The notes: a model not told the origin generated them from the letters alone. A DNA stretch of 64,000 nucleotides from an unidentified bacterial endosymbiont (GCF_918797525.1 NZ_OU963893.1:1-64000), one strand, 5' to 3'; shown: positions 54,258-64,000, counted from the stretch's first letter. Translations and numbers: made by a program.

Positions 54258-56081
54258 TTAGTCTTCTTTCGGACCGCGCATAGCACGTTTACGGTCGTTT
54301 TCGGTCAGGTGACGTTTACGGATACGAATAGACTGTGGAGTCACTTCTACCAGTTCGTCATCATCGATGAATTCCAGAGCTTGCTCCAGGGTCATCTTGA
54401 TCGGTGGAACCAGAACCGTTGCTTCGTCAGTACCGGACGCACGCATGTTGGTCAGTTTCTTACCGGTCAGGCAGTTTACCGTCAGGTCGTTAGAACGGCT
54501 GTGAATACCGATGATCTGGCCTTCGTAAACTTCTGCGCCGTGGCCCAGGAACAGTTTACCGCGGTCCTGCAGGCTGAACAGTGCGAACGCAACCGCTTTA
54601 CCCTGACCGTTAGAGATCAGAACGCCGTTGTTACGCTGACCCACGTCGCCCGGACGAACGTCATCGTAATGACTGAAGGTAGAGTACAGCAGACCCGTAC
54701 CAGACGTCATGGTCATGAACTCAGAACGGAAGCCGATCAGGCCACGGCTTGGGATCACGTAGTCGAGACGTACGCGGCCTTTGCCATCTGGATTCATGTT
54801 CTTCAGGTCGCCTTTACGCTCACCGAGAGCCTGCATCACAGAACCCTGGTGCTGCTCTTCAACGTCCAGCGTTACGTTTTCGAACGGCTCTTGTTTACGG
54901 CCGTCGATTTCGCGGAAGATAACTTTCGGACGGGAAACCGCCATTTCGAAACCTTCACGACGCATGTTTTCGATAAGAACAGACAGGTGCAGTTCACCAC
55001 GACCAGACACGCGGAATGCATCTGCGTCCGGGGTTTCTTCAACGCGCAGCGCCACGTTGTGCACCAGCTCTTTGTTCAGGCGATCAAGGATCTGACGAGA
55101 GGTAACGAACTTACCTTCTTTGCCACAGAACGGAGAGGTGTTGACGTTGAAGAACATGGAAACGGTTGGTTCATCAACAGACAGGGCTGGCAGCGCTTCA
55201 ACCGCCTGCGGATCGCAGATGGTGTCAGAGATGTTCAGCTCGCCCAGACCAGTGATGGCAATGATATCGCCAGCTTCAGCAATGTCGCTCTCGATACGCT
55301 CAAGGCCCAGGTGGGTCAGAACCTTACCAACTTTACCGTTGCGGGTTTTGCCTTCACTATCAATGATAGTGACCTGCTGGTTAGGCTTAACTTTACCGCG
55401 CTTGATACGACCAATGCCGATTACGCCAACATAGTTGTTGTAGTCGAGCTGAGAGATCTGCATCTGCAGGGTGCCGTCGAGATCAACGTTCGGCGCCGGT
55501 ACACGGTCAACAATCGCCTGGTACAGCGGGGTCATGTCTTCAGCCATGTCTTCGTGGTCCAGACCTGCGATACCGTTCAGCGCAGAAGCATACACGATAG
55601 GGAAGTCCAGTTGTTCGTCGGTCGCGTCGAGGTTAACGAACAGGTCGAATACCTGGTCTACAACCCAATCAGGACGCGCGCCAGGGCGGTCAACTTTGTT
55701 GATAACAACGATTGGCTTCAAACCATGGGCAAATGCCTTTTTGGTCACGAAGCGCGTCTGCGGCATTGGGCCATCCATTGCGTCAACGACCAGCAGAACG
55801 GAGTCTACCATGGACATGACACGTTCAACTTCACCACCGAAGTCGGCGTGCCCTGGGGTATCAACGATGTTGATACGATAGTCATTCCATTTAATCGCGG
55901 TGTTTTTCGCGAGGATGGTAATCCCACGCTCTTTCTCCAAATCGTTGGAGTCCATCACGCGTTCTTGAGTTTCGGCACGAGAGTCGAACGTACCGGATTG
56001 CTGCAGCAGCTTATCAACCAGGGTAGTTTTACCATGGTCAACGTGCGCGATGATGGCGATGTTACGCAAATTTTCGATCAC
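54258..56081 (-). CDS. typA: TypA/BipA ribosome-associated GTPase
   Basis: 607 residues, the E. coli length. G1 [10 protein letters not shown] (about 11-20), switch/G3 [13 protein letters not shown]4 [10 protein letters not shown], then EF-G-like domains II, III and V and the family-specific C-terminal domain. It binds the 70S ribosome and 50S precursors and helps growth in the cold and under stress. Divergent from glnA across the nitrogen-control region. Confidence 0.97.
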   Translation of the reverse strand: MIENLRNIAIIAHVDHGKTTLVDKLLQQSGTFDSRAETQERVMDSNDLEKERGITILAKNTAIKWNDYRINIVDTPGHADFGGEVERVMSMVDSVLLVVDAMDGPMPQTRFVTKKAFAHGLKPIVVINKVDRPGARPDWVVDQVFDLFVNLDATDEQLDFPIVYASALNGIAGLDHEDMAEDMTPLYQAIVDRVPAPNVDLDGTLQMQISQLDYNNYVGVIGIGRIKRGKVKPNQQVTIIDSEGKTRNGKVGKVLTHLGLERIESDIAEAGDIIAITGLGELNISDTICDPQAVEALPALSVDEPTVSMFFNVNTSPFCGKEGKFVTSRQILDRLNKELVHNVALRVEETPDADAFRVSGRGELHLSVLIENMRREGFEMAVSRPKVIFREIDGRKQEPFENVTLDVEEQHQGSVMQALGERKGDLKNMNPDGKGRVRLDYVIPSRGLIGFRSEFMTMTSGTGLLYSTFSHYDDVRPGDVGQRNNGVLISNGQGKAVAFALFSLQDRGKLFLGHGAEVYEGQIIGIHSRSNDLTVNCLTGKKLTNMRASGTDEATVLVPPIKMTLEQALEFIDDDELVEVTPQSIRIRKRHLTENDRKRAMRGPKED

Positions 56082-56233
56082 AACTTTGCCTCAGGCATTT
56101 AGAAATAGCGCGTTATTGTACACGGATTAATCGCACTACAAAACAGGATCACAAACATCTCCCGCAAACAAGTGTTGCCGGGATGCTTTGTGATCGCTTT
56201 CACGGAGCGGTAAAAGGGCACTTTAACGTAAAT

Positions 56234-56250
56234 TGCACCAATATGGTGCT
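56234..56250. promoter_or_regulatory. NtrC site 1 upstream of glnA
   Basis: TGCACC-AATAT-GGTGCT is a near-perfect NtrC dyad (consensus TGCACY-N5-GGTGCA), about 115 bases upstream of the glnAp2 -24 element. Confidence 0.88.
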
Positions 56251-56265
56251 CAATGTTCACATTGA

Positions 56266-56282
56266 AGCACTATACTGGTGCA
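56266..56282. promoter_or_regulatory. NtrC site 2 upstream of glnA
   Basis: AGCACT-ATACT-GGTGCA lies 32 bp from site 1 (three helical turns), the spacing of the two strong NtrC sites of E. coli glnA. Confidence 0.85.
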
Positions 56283-56286
56283 ACAT

Positions 56287-56325
56287 AACCACCGTGGTGC
56301 AGCCCTTTTGCACTATGCCGTGCAT
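56287..56325. promoter_or_regulatory. weaker NtrC-like sites upstream of glnAp2
   Basis: ACCACC-GTGGTGCA (about 56288-56301) and TGCACT-ATGCC-GTGCAT (56309-56325) are poorer matches to the NtrC dyad and correspond in place to the low-affinity governor sites of glnA. Confidence 0.55.
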
Positions 56326-56355
56326 GATAACGCCTTTTGGGGGTGATTTAAAAGT

Positions 56356-56371
56356 TGGCACAGATTTCGCT
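56356..56371 (+). promoter_or_regulatory. glnAp2 sigma-54 promoter
   Basis: TGGCAC-AGATT-TCGCT has the -24 GG and -12 GC with correct spacing and matches E. coli glnAp2 almost base for base. Confidence 0.92.
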
Positions 56372-56468
56372 TTACAAAAATACGGCAAAAATATGGCGCA
56401 CGGCCAGGCCATAAAGAAATTGAAGACTTCGTTACCACGACGACAATGACTAATCTGGAGAGTTAAGT

Positions 56469-57878
56469 ATGTCCGCTGAACACGTTTTGACGATGCTGAA
56501 CGAACATGAAGTGAAGTTTGTTGATCTGCGCTTCACCGATACCAAAGGTAAAGAACAGCACGTCACGATCCCTGCTCATCAGGTAAACGCCGAATTCTTT
56601 GAAGAAGGCAAAATGTTTGACGGCTCCTCCATTGGCGGCTGGAAAGGCATTAACGAATCCGACATGGTTCTGATGCCGGACGCGACCACTGCGCTCATTG
56701 ACCCGTTCTTCGAAGAACCTACGCTTATCATTCGTTGCGATATCCTCGAGCCTGGCACACTGCAGGGTTACGACCGTGACCCACGCTCTATCGCTAAACG
56801 CGCTGAAGAGTACCTGCGTTCTACCGGCATCGCAGATACTGTGCTGTTTGGGCCAGAGCCAGAGTTCTTCCTGTTCGACGACATCCGTTTTGGTGCTTCA
56901 ATTTCTGGCTCTCACGTGGCTATCGATGATATCGAAGGCGCATGGAACTCCTCCACCAAATACGAAGGTGGCAACAAAGGCCACCGTCCTGGCGTGAAAG
57001 GCGGTTACTTCCCGGTTCCTCCGGTCGATTCTTCCCAGGACATCCGTTCTACTATGTGTCTGATCATGGAAGAGATGGGCCTGGTGGTTGAAGCACATCA
57101 CCACGAAGTGGCGACTGCGGGTCAGAACGAAATCGCCACCCGCTTTAACACCATGACCAAAAAAGCGGATGAGATTCAGATCTACAAGTACGTTGTGCAC
57201 AACGTTGCGCACCGTTTCGGTAAAACCGCGACCTTCATGCCAAAACCAATGTTTGGCGACAACGGTTCCGGTATGCACTGCCATATGTCTCTTTCCAAAA
57301 ACGGGACCAACCTGTTCTCTGGCGACAAGTATGCGGGTCTGTCTGAACAGGCGCTGCACTACATCGGTGGTGTTATCAAGCATGCTAAAGCGATCAACGC
57401 CCTGGCCAACCCAACCACCAACTCCTATAAGCGTCTGGTCCCTGGCTACGAAGCCCCGGTTATGCTGGCGTACTCTGCCCGTAACCGTTCCGCGTCTATT
57501 CGTATCCCGGTGGTTGCGTCTCCGAAAGCGCGTCGTATCGAAGTGCGCTTCCCGGACCCAGCGGCTAACCCATACCTGTGCTTCGCAGCACTGCTGATGG
57601 CTGGCCTGGACGGTATCAAGAACAAGATCCACCCGGGCGAAGCGATGGACAAAAACCTGTACGATCTGCCGCCAGAAGAAGCGAAAGAGATCCCACAGGT
57701 TGCCGGTTCGCTGGAAGAAGCGCTGAACGCGCTGGATGCAGACCGTGAATTCCTGACTGCTGGCGGCGTGTTCACTGATGAAGCTATCGACGCGTACATC
57801 GCGCTGCGTACTGAAGAGAACGACCGCGTGCGTATGACGCCGCACCCGGTTGAATTCGAACTGTATTACAGTGTTTAA
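56469..57878 (+). CDS. glnA: glutamine synthetase type I
   Basis: 469 residues, the E. coli length, starting [20 protein letters not shown]. Metal/ATP site segments [26 protein letters not shown] and [11 protein letters not shown]; the adenylylation site Tyr is in [15 protein letters not shown] (about 398). It forms a dodecamer that makes glutamine from glutamate, ammonia and ATP. Transcribed from glnAp2 under NtrC with glnLG downstream. RBS GGAG. Confidence 0.98.
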   Translation: MSAEHVLTMLNEHEVKFVDLRFTDTKGKEQHVTIPAHQVNAEFFEEGKMFDGSSIGGWKGINESDMVLMPDATTALIDPFFEEPTLIIRCDILEPGTLQGYDRDPRSIAKRAEEYLRSTGIADTVLFGPEPEFFLFDDIRFGASISGSHVAIDDIEGAWNSSTKYEGGNKGHRPGVKGGYFPVPPVDSSQDIRSTMCLIMEEMGLVVEAHHHEVATAGQNEIATRFNTMTKKADEIQIYKYVVHNVAHRFGKTATFMPKPMFGDNGSGMHCHMSLSKNGTNLFSGDKYAGLSEQALHYIGGVIKHAKAINALANPTTNSYKRLVPGYEAPVMLAYSARNRSASIRIPVVASPKARRIEVRFPDPAANPYLCFAALLMAGLDGIKNKIHPGEAMDKNLYDLPPEEAKEIPQVAGSLEEALNALDADREFLTAGGVFTDEAIDAYIALRTEENDRVRMTPHPVEFELYYSV

Positions 57879-57975
57879 GTTTTAACGGGTTTCGCGCAAC
57901 CTTTATGCGCGCCCCGCAAGCCGTTTTAGTTGTTGCCGTGGAAACTTTCAGCCCATCTCCGGATGGGCTTTTTTC
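57879..57975 (+). ncRNA. glnZ: candidate GlnZ sRNA (3' UTR of glnA)
   Basis: The 97-nt glnA 3' UTR ends in a strong rho-independent terminator. In E. coli and Salmonella the glnA 3' end is processed into the Hfq-binding sRNA GlnZ. The 5' end here is not known and conservation of the seed region was not tested, so this is based on position and the terminator. Confidence 0.5.
57950..57975 (+). terminator. glnA terminator
   Basis: AGCCCATC-TCCG-GATGGGCT stem followed by TTTTTTCT. It separates glnA from glnLG and forms the 3' end of the glnA 3'-UTR RNA. Confidence 0.9.
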
Positions 57976-58023
57976 TCCACCAACAGCCTGATCTCACGCG
58001 CTTTTACGTCTTAAAAGTTATAC

Positions 58024-58040
58024 TGCACTAAATTAGTGCA
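58024..58040. promoter_or_regulatory. NtrC site at the glnL promoter
   Basis: TGCACT-AAATT-AGTGCA is a perfect dyad 23 bases upstream of glnL. In E. coli NtrC bound here represses glnLp. Confidence 0.85.
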
Positions 58041-58062
58041 ACCCGATCCAGGAGACTGCTGA

Positions 58063-59112
58063 ATGGCAACTGGCACGCTGCCCGATGCTGGGCAGATCCT
58101 CAATTCATTAATTAACAGTATATTGCTGGTAGACGACGAGCTGGCCGTGCATTACGCCAACCCGGCGGCGCAGCAACTGCTCGCCCAAAGCGCACGCAAA
58201 CTGTTTGGTACTCCACTTCCGGAATTGTTGAGCTATTTTTCGCTGAATATTGGCCTGATGCAGGAGAGTTTGCAGGCGGGTCTGGGGTTTACCGATAACG
58301 AAGTGACGCTGGTCATCGACGGACGCTCGCATATTCTGTCGCTCACGGCACAACGGCTGCCCGAGGGGTTAATCCTGCTCGAAATGGCCCCGATGGATAA
58401 CCAGCGTCGGCTTAGCCAGGAGCAACTCCAGCATGCGCAACAAATCGCTGCCCGGGACCTGGTGCGAGGCCTGGCGCATGAAATTAAAAACCCGCTGGGC
58501 GGATTACGCGGGGCGGCACAGCTGTTAACCAAAGCGCTGCCCGACCCTGCGCTGGCAGAATACACCAACGTCATTATTGAGCAGGCCGATCGCCTGCGTA
58601 ACCTGGTCGACCGTCTGCTCGGGCCGCAACAGCCAGGGATGCATATTTCAGAAAGTATTCATAAAGTGGCTGAGCGAGTGGTGAAGCTTGTTTCCATGGA
58701 GCTACCGGACAACGTTACGCTGGTGCGTGATTATGACCCCAGCCTGCCGGAACTGGCGCACGACCCCGATCAGATTGAACAGGTTCTGCTGAACATCGTG
58801 CGCAATGCCTTACAGGCGTTAGGTCCTGAAGGAGGTGAGATCATTCTGCGTACCCGTACCGCCTTCCAGCTCACGCTGCACGGCGTGCGCTATCGTCTGG
58901 CGGCACGTATCGATATCGAAGATAACGGGCCGGGTATTCCGTCACATTTACAGGACACTCTGTTCTACCCCATGGTCAGCGGCCGCGAAGGCGGGACCGG
59001 GCTGGGGTTATCCATTGCACGCAGTTTACTTGATCAACACTCTGGCAAAATTGAATTTACCAGTTGGCCGGGACATACCGAGTTTTCGGTTTTCCTGCCG
59101 ATTAAAAAATAA
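58063..59112 (+). CDS. glnL: NtrB nitrogen sensor kinase/phosphatase
   Basis: 349 residues, the E. coli length. N-terminal PAS domain (about 8-115), dimerisation domain with phospho-His139 in [13 protein letters not shown], and ATPase domain with [17 protein letters not shown] and GGTGLGLSI. The protein is cytoplasmic; PII (GlnB) switches it from kinase to phosphatase. It phosphorylates NtrC under nitrogen limitation. Operon glnA-glnL-glnG. Confidence 0.97.
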   Translation: MATGTLPDAGQILNSLINSILLVDDELAVHYANPAAQQLLAQSARKLFGTPLPELLSYFSLNIGLMQESLQAGLGFTDNEVTLVIDGRSHILSLTAQRLPEGLILLEMAPMDNQRRLSQEQLQHAQQIAARDLVRGLAHEIKNPLGGLRGAAQLLTKALPDPALAEYTNVIIEQADRLRNLVDRLLGPQQPGMHISESIHKVAERVVKLVSMELPDNVTLVRDYDPSLPELAHDPDQIEQVLLNIVRNALQALGPEGGEIILRTRTAFQLTLHGVRYRLAARIDIEDNGPGIPSHLQDTLFYPMVSGREGGTGLGLSIARSLLDQHSGKIEFTSWPGHTEFSVFLPIKK

Positions 59113-59123
59113 AGGTGACGTTT

Positions 59124-60536
59124 ATGCAACGAGGGATAGTCTGGGTAGTCGATGACGATAGCTCCATCCGTTGGGTGCTTGAACGCGCACTCTCTGGAGC
59201 GGGATTGAGCTGCACGACATTTGAGAGCGGCAGCGAAGTGCTGGATGCTCTCACCACGAAAACGCCGGATGTCCTGCTTTCGGACATCCGCATGCCGGGG
59301 ATGGACGGGCTGGCGCTCTTAAAGCAGATCAAACAGCGTCACCCTATGCTTCCGGTCATCATAATGACTGCGCATTCAGACCTTGATGCCGCCGTAAGCG
59401 CTTACCAGCAAGGCGCATTCGATTACCTACCTAAGCCGTTTGACATTGATGAAGCGGTCGCGCTGGTTGAGCGTGCCATTAGCCACTATCAGGAACAGCA
59501 GCAGCCCCGCAATATTCCTGATTTTGGCCCTACGACGGATATTATTGGCGAAGCACCCGCCATGCAGGATGTGTTTCGCATCATCGGCCGCCTTTCGCGT
59601 TCGTCCATCAGCGTACTGATCAATGGCGAGTCGGGCACCGGTAAAGAGCTGGTCGCTCACGCCCTACATCGCCACAGCCCGCGGTCAAAAGCCCCGTTTA
59701 TCGCGCTGAATATGGCGGCGATCCCGAAGGATTTGATCGAGTCTGAGCTGTTCGGCCACGAAAAAGGAGCTTTTACGGGCGCGAATACGATCCGTCAGGG
59801 TCGCTTTGAACAGGCTGATGGCGGCACGCTGTTCCTGGACGAAATCGGCGATATGCCGCTGGATGTCCAGACCCGCCTGCTGCGCGTGCTGGCAGACGGT
59901 CAGTTTTACCGCGTAGGCGGTTATGCGCCGGTAAAAGTGGATGTGCGCATTATTGCCGCAACGCACCAGAACCTGGAGCTACGCGTACAGGAGGGGAAAT
60001 TCCGTGAGGATTTATTTCATCGCCTGAATGTTATCCGCGTTCATCTTCCGCCGCTGCGGGAACGCCGGGAAGATATCCCACGGCTGGCGCGTCACTTCCT
60101 GCAGGTGGCAGCGCGTGAACTGGGTGTGGAAGCCAAACAGCTGCATCCGGAAACCGATGCTGCACTCACCCGCCTGGCGTGGCCGGGTAACGTACGCCAA
60201 CTGGAAAATACCTGTCGCTGGCTTACCGTCATGGCTGCCGGGCAGGAAGTGCTGATCCAGGATTTACCGGCGGAACTGTTTGAAGCCACAGCGCCAGACA
60301 GCAACGCCGGGCATGCTCTGCCGGACAACTGGGCCACGCTTTTGGCGCAATGGGCCGATCGCGCGCTGCGTTCCGGTCATCAAAATTTACTTTCTGAAGC
60401 TCAGCCCGAGATGGAACGCACGCTGTTAACCACCGCGCTTCGTCATACCCAGGGCCACAAACAGGAAGCCGCCCGACTGCTGGGATGGGGACGTAATACC
60501 CTGACTCGCAAGCTGAAAGAGTTGGGCATGGAGTGA
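59124..60536 (+). CDS. glnG: NtrC nitrogen response activator
   Basis: 470 residues from [20 protein letters not shown] at 59124. Receiver with phospho-Asp54 in [15 protein letters not shown]+ domain with Walker [15 protein letters not shown] and Walker [11 protein letters not shown]-terminal Fis-type HTH ([16 protein letters not shown]). Activates sigma-54 promoters such as glnAp2 at low nitrogen. It starts 12 bases after glnL. Confidence 0.97.
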   Translation: MQRGIVWVVDDDSSIRWVLERALSGAGLSCTTFESGSEVLDALTTKTPDVLLSDIRMPGMDGLALLKQIKQRHPMLPVIIMTAHSDLDAAVSAYQQGAFDYLPKPFDIDEAVALVERAISHYQEQQQPRNIPDFGPTTDIIGEAPAMQDVFRIIGRLSRSSISVLINGESGTGKELVAHALHRHSPRSKAPFIALNMAAIPKDLIESELFGHEKGAFTGANTIRQGRFEQADGGTLFLDEIGDMPLDVQTRLLRVLADGQFYRVGGYAPVKVDVRIIAATHQNLELRVQEGKFREDLFHRLNVIRVHLPPLRERREDIPRLARHFLQVAARELGVEAKQLHPETDAALTRLAWPGNVRQLENTCRWLTVMAAGQEVLIQDLPAELFEATAPDSNAGHALPDNWATLLAQWADRALRSGHQNLLSEAQPEMERTLLTTALRHTQGHKQEAARLLGWGRNTLTRKLKELGME

Positions 60537-60544
60537 GTTTATTG

Positions 60545-60571
60545 GCCCGGTAAGCGCTAGCGCCACCGGGC
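60545..60571. repeat. REP-like palindrome between glnG and hemN
   Basis: GCCCGGTAAGCGC-T-A-GCGCCACCGGGC has the imperfect palindrome of enteric REP elements and lies between the convergent glnG and hemN stops. Confidence 0.75.
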
Positions 60572-60578
60572 AACACGG

Positions 60579-61952
60579 TTAAATGACGCGCGAGAACTGC
60601 TGCAGGCGCGCCTTCTGGCGAAGGTAGGCGTCAAAGCACATGCAGATATTACGGATCAGCAGACGTCCTTTCGGCGTCACCTCTATCGCACTCTGTGTGA
60701 CATCCACCAGCCCATCGTTGGCCAGCGGCGCAAGCAGCTTCAGGTCTTCAGCAAAATAGTCGCTAAATTGCAGGCCCCATTGCGCTTGAACAGCGCCGAA
60801 ATCCAGACGGAAGTTGCAGATAAGCGCCTTAATCACATCACGACGTATGCAGTCGTCGCGAGTTAAAGCGATGCCGCGCCAAAGGGCATTACCGCTCTTA
60901 TCTACCTGCTGGTAATACTGCTTTAATTCTTTCTGGTTTTGCGCATAACAATCGCCAAGCATACTGATGGCGGAAACGCCCATTCCCAGCAGATCGGTAT
61001 CGCCCTGGGTAGTGTACCCCTGAAAATTGCGGTGTAGCCCCCCTTCGCGTTGGGCAACAGCCAGTTCATCGTCCGGACGAGCGAAATGGTCCATACCAAT
61101 AAACTGATAGCCCGACTCCGTCAAAGAGGTGATGGTCTCCTGCAGGATATCCAGCTTCTGCTGCGCAGAAGGTAGATCGGCATGTTTAATTTTGCGCTGG
61201 GCGGCAAACAGCGTCGGCAGATGAGCATAGTTAAAAACGCTCAGACGGTCCGGGTTAAGCTCGGCCACGCGGTTCAACGTGTAGGCGAAACTCTCCGGCG
61301 TCTGTTTAGGCAGCCCGTAAATCAGGTCGATATTGGTCGAAATGAAGCCAATTTCACGCGCATGGTGGAGTAAGGCGAAGATAAAAGCTTCGTCCTGCTC
61401 GCGGTTCACCAGGCGCTGCACCTCTTTGTTAAAGTCCTGCACGCCCATGCTCAGGCGATTGAATCCTTCAGAACGTAAGTGATCCAGTACATCCAGCTCA
61501 ATTTCACGCGGATCGACTTCGATCGAGATTTCGGCGTGGTGGTTAAAATTAAAGTTACCGCGCAGCAGCGTCATTAAGCGGCTAATCTGGGCTTTATTCA
61601 GATAGGTTGGCGTACCGCCTCCCCAGTGAAGCTGGCTGACGTGACGCCCCTTAAACAGCGGCGCGCGATGCAAAACCTCTTGTTCGAGCGCATCAAGGTA
61701 GCTATCGGCTTTATGCTGCTGGCGGGTGACGATTTTATTGCACCCACAGAAGTAGCAGAGCTTGTGGCAGAACGGGATATGGACGTAGAGCGACAGCGGG
61801 CGCTCAGGGTAGCGCGCAACAGCCTGCTGGAATTGCGCCTCGCCGAAAGCATCAGAGAACTCTAGCGCGGTGGGGTATGAGGTGTAACGCGGCCCGGAAT
61901 AGTTATATTTCTGGATTAGGGCCAAATCCCAGTCAATAGATGGTACAGACAT
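60579..61952 (-). CDS. hemN: oxygen-independent coproporphyrinogen III dehydrogenase
   Basis: 457 residues from MSVPSIDWDLALIQKYNYSG at 61952 (AAGGAG upstream), the E. coli length. Radical-SAM cluster motif CHKLCYFCGCNK (CxxxCxxC with an extra Cys), HWGGGTPTYLN for SAM binding. It decarboxylates coproporphyrinogen III to protoporphyrinogen IX without oxygen. Convergent with glnG. Confidence 0.97.
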   Translation of the reverse strand: MSVPSIDWDLALIQKYNYSGPRYTSYPTALEFSDAFGEAQFQQAVARYPERPLSLYVHIPFCHKLCYFCGCNKIVTRQQHKADSYLDALEQEVLHRAPLFKGRHVSQLHWGGGTPTYLNKAQISRLMTLLRGNFNFNHHAEISIEVDPREIELDVLDHLRSEGFNRLSMGVQDFNKEVQRLVNREQDEAFIFALLHHAREIGFISTNIDLIYGLPKQTPESFAYTLNRVAELNPDRLSVFNYAHLPTLFAAQRKIKHADLPSAQQKLDILQETITSLTESGYQFIGMDHFARPDDELAVAQREGGLHRNFQGYTTQGDTDLLGMGVSAISMLGDCYAQNQKELKQYYQQVDKSGNALWRGIALTRDDCIRRDVIKALICNFRLDFGAVQAQWGLQFSDYFAEDLKLLAPLANDGLVDVTQSAIEVTPKGRLLIRNICMCFDAYLRQKARLQQFSRVI

Positions 61953-61954
61953 GC

Positions 61955-62137
61955 TCACTCCTTCCGTTGGTGTCGCGTTCGTTTACGGCGGCCCGTTCTG
62001 GCCCCACAGCGGGCCATCATTCGGGTGCGCAGCCACTTCTGTCGCCGCGACAACCGCCGTAGTTTAACGAATAACCACACCAGATAACATACAACCGGAA
62101 GGGTTATAAGCAGGACGAGCGTGCCTGCCGGGTGCAA
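61955..62137 (-). CDS. possible small single-pass membrane protein
   Basis: 60 codons from a TTG at 62137, which begins just after the yihI stop and has GGGTGG upstream. One clear hydrophobic segment (TLVLLITLPVVCYLVWLFV) is followed by a very basic tail (RRLSRRQKWLRTRMMARC...RRKRTRHQRKE). It ends just before hemN. Weak start codon and high Arg content make it uncertain; no family is recognised. Confidence 0.35.
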   Translation of the reverse strand: MHPAGTLVLLITLPVVCYLVWLFVKLRRLSRRQKWLRTRMMARCGARTGRRKRTRHQRKE

Positions 62138-62140
62138 ATG

Positions 62141-62656
62141 TTAGTTTCCACCCTTCAGAAGACGCATCATATCTTCCTGCTTTTCGTCATCTTCTTCGTC
62201 TTCATCATCGTCGTAAGACAGGCCCAGCTTCTGCATCAACTCATCGATACGATCCAGTTTGGCATCAACCCATGACTGCTCTTCAGTGGTCAGATCCTCG
62301 CCCTCTTCAAGACGTTCCAGCAGCGCATCCAGGCGCTCATCGTTCTCCAGCAAATCAAGCTCAGCCTGCGGTGAAAGCATAGGTTTCTCGCTCTTAGGTT
62401 TGTGCTGCTTAATGACCGGGGCGTCAGTTACGCCCAGTGGAATAGGCGTTTTACTGCCGATACGGGGATCGTTCTGCGCCTTACCTTTTGCAGAAGAGCC
62501 TACTGGATTGCTACCGCTTGCACGGCTACCCGCAGCATGACCACGATGCTTTTTGTCGCGTTTGCGATCGCGTGCTTCCTGGTTCAGTTCTTCGCGCGTT
62601 TTGCGGCGTGCTTTTGCTGGACGTTTTGCGCCCGCTGCTGAGGTCAGTTTTTTCAT
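62141..62656 (-). CDS. yihI: YihI, GTPase-activating protein of Der
   Basis: 171 residues (E. coli 169). A basic, Lys/Arg-rich N-terminal half ([20 protein letters not shown]) and a strongly acidic C-terminal half ([20 protein letters not shown]). YihI stimulates the GTPase activity of the ribosome-assembly factor Der (EngA). Transcribed towards hemN, downstream of CsrC. Confidence 0.94.
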   Translation of the reverse strand: MKKLTSAAGAKRPAKARRKTREELNQEARDRKRDKKHRGHAAGSRASGSNPVGSSAKGKAQNDPRIGSKTPIPLGVTDAPVIKQHKPKSEKPMLSPQAELDLLENDERLDALLERLEEGEDLTTEEQSWVDAKLDRIDELMQKLGLSYDDDEDEEDDEKQEDMMRLLKGGN

Positions 62657-62724
62657 GATGTTTTGTCTTTAGCCGTTTTCTTCAGTATAGAATTGCGGCG
62701 AAATCTAGCAGAAAGCAAGCTAAG

Positions 62725-62966
62725 AAAAAAGGCGACAGAGCAATCTGTCGCCTTTTTCCTGACTCTCAACCCTTGGCGGGCCATACATTCCGTGTTTGCC
62801 AGCAACAAACCCTGTTTATCCCTTGGCTAATACCGTCCGTGATACGGTTCCATTTCCTGATAAAACGCCTCCTGGCGCTGGTCATCCTGACAATCCTGCG
62901 TCTTCGCCTCCTGGCGCTCCTGACCCTTATCCCTAAGTCGTTATCCTCGTGGCATCCTCGCCTTGA
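62725..62966 (-). ncRNA. csrC: CsrC small RNA
   Basis: About 242 nt between yihI and engB, the csrC location in E. coli (245 nt). The minus strand carries many GGA motifs in AGGA/CAGGAG contexts that titrate CsrA, for example GGGTCAGGAGCGCCAGGAGG. It ends in a terminator stem GGCGACAG...CTGTCGCC with a T-run (62725-62730). The 5' end is placed by alignment to the remembered E. coli start and may be off by a few bases. Confidence 0.9.
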
Positions 62967-63234
62967 CGCACACTTTACCTTGTTCCGTTAAACTAACAAG
63001 CAACGAAAGAGTACAAAAACAGCTTTTAAGATTATCACCCAAAAATAACCGGATGATTTAAAAGATTTTTCTTTTTTTTATGCCTACGATTTCTCTTAAA
63101 TGTCCCATAGTGCAAATAGTCGATCTCTTACATTTTCCAGGGTTTTAGCTTACAGGTAGAGTGCAATGAGCAAAGGCCTTTTGTCCGCATTCAGGTATAA
63201 TCCTCCGCAGATTACGATTTTTGGAGACGACCAC
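62967..63234 (+). promoter_or_regulatory. csrC / engB divergent promoter region
   Basis: An AT-rich region without a gene. TATAAT at 63196-63201 with TTGTCC upstream is a good promoter for engB and lies inside the long open frame that starts at 63166, so that frame's N-terminus is not coding. The csrC promoter is expected near 62970-63010 on the minus strand. Confidence 0.65.
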
Positions 63235-63864
63235 GTGACTACCTGGAATTACCAACAGACGCATTTTGTCACCAGTGCGCCCGATATTCGCCACTTACCT
63301 TCTGATACCGGTATCGAAGTCGCCTTTGCTGGCCGCTCCAACGCGGGAAAATCCAGCGCCCTGAATACGCTGACTAATCAGAAGAACCTGGCGCGTACCT
63401 CAAAAACACCAGGCCGTACTCAGCTGATTAACCTGTTTGAAGTGGCAGACGGCAAACGCCTGGTCGATTTACCGGGATACGGTTTTGCACAGGTACCGGA
63501 AGAGATGAAGATCAAGTGGCAGCGTGCACTGGGTGAATACCTGGAAAAACGCTTGTGCCTGAAAGGTCTGGTGGTGCTGATGGATATTCGCCACCCGCTA
63601 AAAGATCTTGATCAGCAGATGATCGACTGGGCTGTGGCGAGCGATATTGCGGTGCTGGTTCTGCTGACTAAAGCAGACAAGCTGGCAAGCGGCGCGCGTA
63701 AAGCGCAGGTGAATAGAGTTCGTGAAGCGGTACTGGCCTTTAACGGTGATGTGCAGGTTGAGCCATTCTCTTCGCTGAAAAAACAGGGCGTGGATAAGCT
63801 GCGCCAGAAGCTTGATACCTGGTTTAACGAGCTGGAACCCGCGACAGTAGCGGAAGTAGAGTAA
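63235..63864 (+). CDS. engB: EngB (YihA) ribosome-biogenesis GTPase
   Basis: 209 residues from the GTG at 63235 (GGAG eight bases upstream), matching E. coli length (210) and start (MTNLNYQQTHF versus [11 protein letters not shown]). G1 [13 protein letters not shown]3 [12 protein letters not shown]4 LLTKADKL. It is needed for late 50S assembly. The preceding codons from 63166 overlap its promoter. Confidence 0.95.
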   Translation: MTTWNYQQTHFVTSAPDIRHLPSDTGIEVAFAGRSNAGKSSALNTLTNQKNLARTSKTPGRTQLINLFEVADGKRLVDLPGYGFAQVPEEMKIKWQRALGEYLEKRLCLKGLVVLMDIRHPLKDLDQQMIDWAVASDIAVLVLLTKADKLASGARKAQVNRVREAVLAFNGDVQVEPFSSLKKQGVDKLRQKLDTWFNELEPATVAEVE

Positions 63865-63870
63865 ATCGAG

Positions 63871-63892
63871 CGCGGCAAGGTCCGCGTTTTTA
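63871..63892 (+). terminator. engB terminator
   Basis: CGCGG-CAAGGT-CCGCG followed by five T residues, six bases after the engB stop. Confidence 0.75.
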
Positions 63893-63917
63893 ATACTCCA
63901 CATTTTCTTTGCCGCAA

Positions 63918-64000
63918 TAAAAAACGCCCCAGTCATTACTGACTGGGGCGGCTAAAATATTCAGCCAAATCCGATTACGTGAAGTAAAAGGTCTGAAAGA
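63918..64000 (-). ncRNA. spf: Spot 42 RNA, 5' end cut by the window edge
   Basis: The minus strand reads TCTTTCAGACCTTTTACTTC at the window edge and ends with the terminator GCCCCAGTCA...TGACTGGGGC plus TTTTTTA. This matches E. coli Spot 42 from about nucleotide 27 to its 3' end (83 of 109 nt). Spot 42 is CRP-repressed and down-regulates secondary sugar use through Hfq. It lies between engB and polA, as in E. coli. Confidence 0.95.

Larger units (their letters stand above)
56082..56468. promoter_or_regulatory. typA / glnA divergent regulatory region
   Basis: A 387-bp region with an array of NtrC sites, the sigma-54 promoter glnAp2 and the glnA leader. The open frame across it on the plus strand overlaps these sites and has no coding support. 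glnAp1 and the typA promoter were not pinpointed. Confidence 0.85.

Noticed and set aside
54309-56102. 597-codon open frame antisense to typA
   Set aside because: It is a shadow of the highly biased typA codons; it has no family resemblance or credible start context.
56183-56449. 88-codon frame upstream of glnA
   Set aside because: It runs through the NtrC sites and glnAp2, and its translation looks random.
62773-62991. 72-codon frame opposite CsrC
   Set aside because: It is a shadow of the repeated GGA motifs of the sRNA; the Leu/Arg-rich translation reflects those repeats.
63166-63234. Longer EngB starting at the ATG at 63166
   Set aside because: The extra 23 codons contain a promoter-like TATAAT and have no counterpart in E. 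coli; the GTG at 63235 has a better ribosome binding site.
1-64000. CRISPR arrays, tRNA or rRNA genes
   Set aside because: No regularly spaced repeats, cloverleaf-like segments or rRNA signatures were noticed on either strand.

Overview
The window is enterobacterial chromosome, roughly 55% G+C by eye. Its backbone is the E. coli polA-to-cpx region read in reverse: cpxP/cpxRA, yiiM, sodA, rha genes, fdhD, fdoGHI-fdhE, yiiD-dtd-yihYX, the yih sulfoquinovose genes, typA, glnALG, hemN, yihI, csrC, engB and spf. Gene content between these anchors (raf genes, azlCD, a uronic-acid polysaccharide locus, a TauE/SafE gene in the yih operon) differs from E. coli and suggests an Enterobacter/Lelliottia/Leclercia-like member of the Enterobacteriaceae. 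This is inferred from gene order and remembered protein similarity; no database search was run.

Layout. 1-2760: int-proximal end of a P2-like prophage (four small early genes, cox, C repressor, integrase) inserted directly beside the terminator of cpxP/CpxQ. 2761-8322: CpxQ sRNA, cpxP, cpxRA, yiiM, sodA, rhaT. 8323-16224: L-rhamnose regulon (rhaR, rhaS, rhaBAD, a collapsed remnant of a rhamnose ABC transporter, a fucO-like reductase, rhaM). 16212-20756: alpha-galactoside (raffinose-type) genes rafB, rafA, rafR. 20774-22406: XRE-cupin regulator and azlCD-type exporter. 22558-32154: LevR-like sigma-54 activator, mannose-family PTS (EIIA, EIIB, EIIC, EIID) with a GH88 unsaturated glucuronyl hydrolase, a secreted heparinase II/III-like lyase and a KdgM-like porin. 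32216-39272: a DUF1471 protein, fdhD and selenocysteine formate dehydrogenase-O with fdhE. 39312-39928: a decayed RHH/PIN toxin-antitoxin pair. 40050-42944: yiiD, dtd, yihY, yihX. 43045-54209: sulfoquinovose catabolism, with yihR reduced to a C-terminal stub, yihP interrupted by a stop codon, and an added TauE/SafE transporter. 54258-64000: typA, glnALG, hemN, yihI, CsrC, engB and the 3' part of Spot 42.

How the parts work together. The most distinctive system is at 22.5-32.2 kb. A polysaccharide lyase outside the cytoplasm and a KdgM-like outer-membrane channel would deliver unsaturated oligosaccharides. The mannose-family PTS would import and phosphorylate them, and cytoplasmic GH88 would remove the unsaturated uronic acid. 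Two matching -24/-12 promoters (25276 and 29417) place both transcription units under the adjacent sigma-54 activator. The sulfoquinovose, rhamnose and toxin-antitoxin loci all show recent decay by small mutations or deletions.

Start codons below were chosen from ribosome binding sites, overlaps with upstream stops and remembered family lengths.
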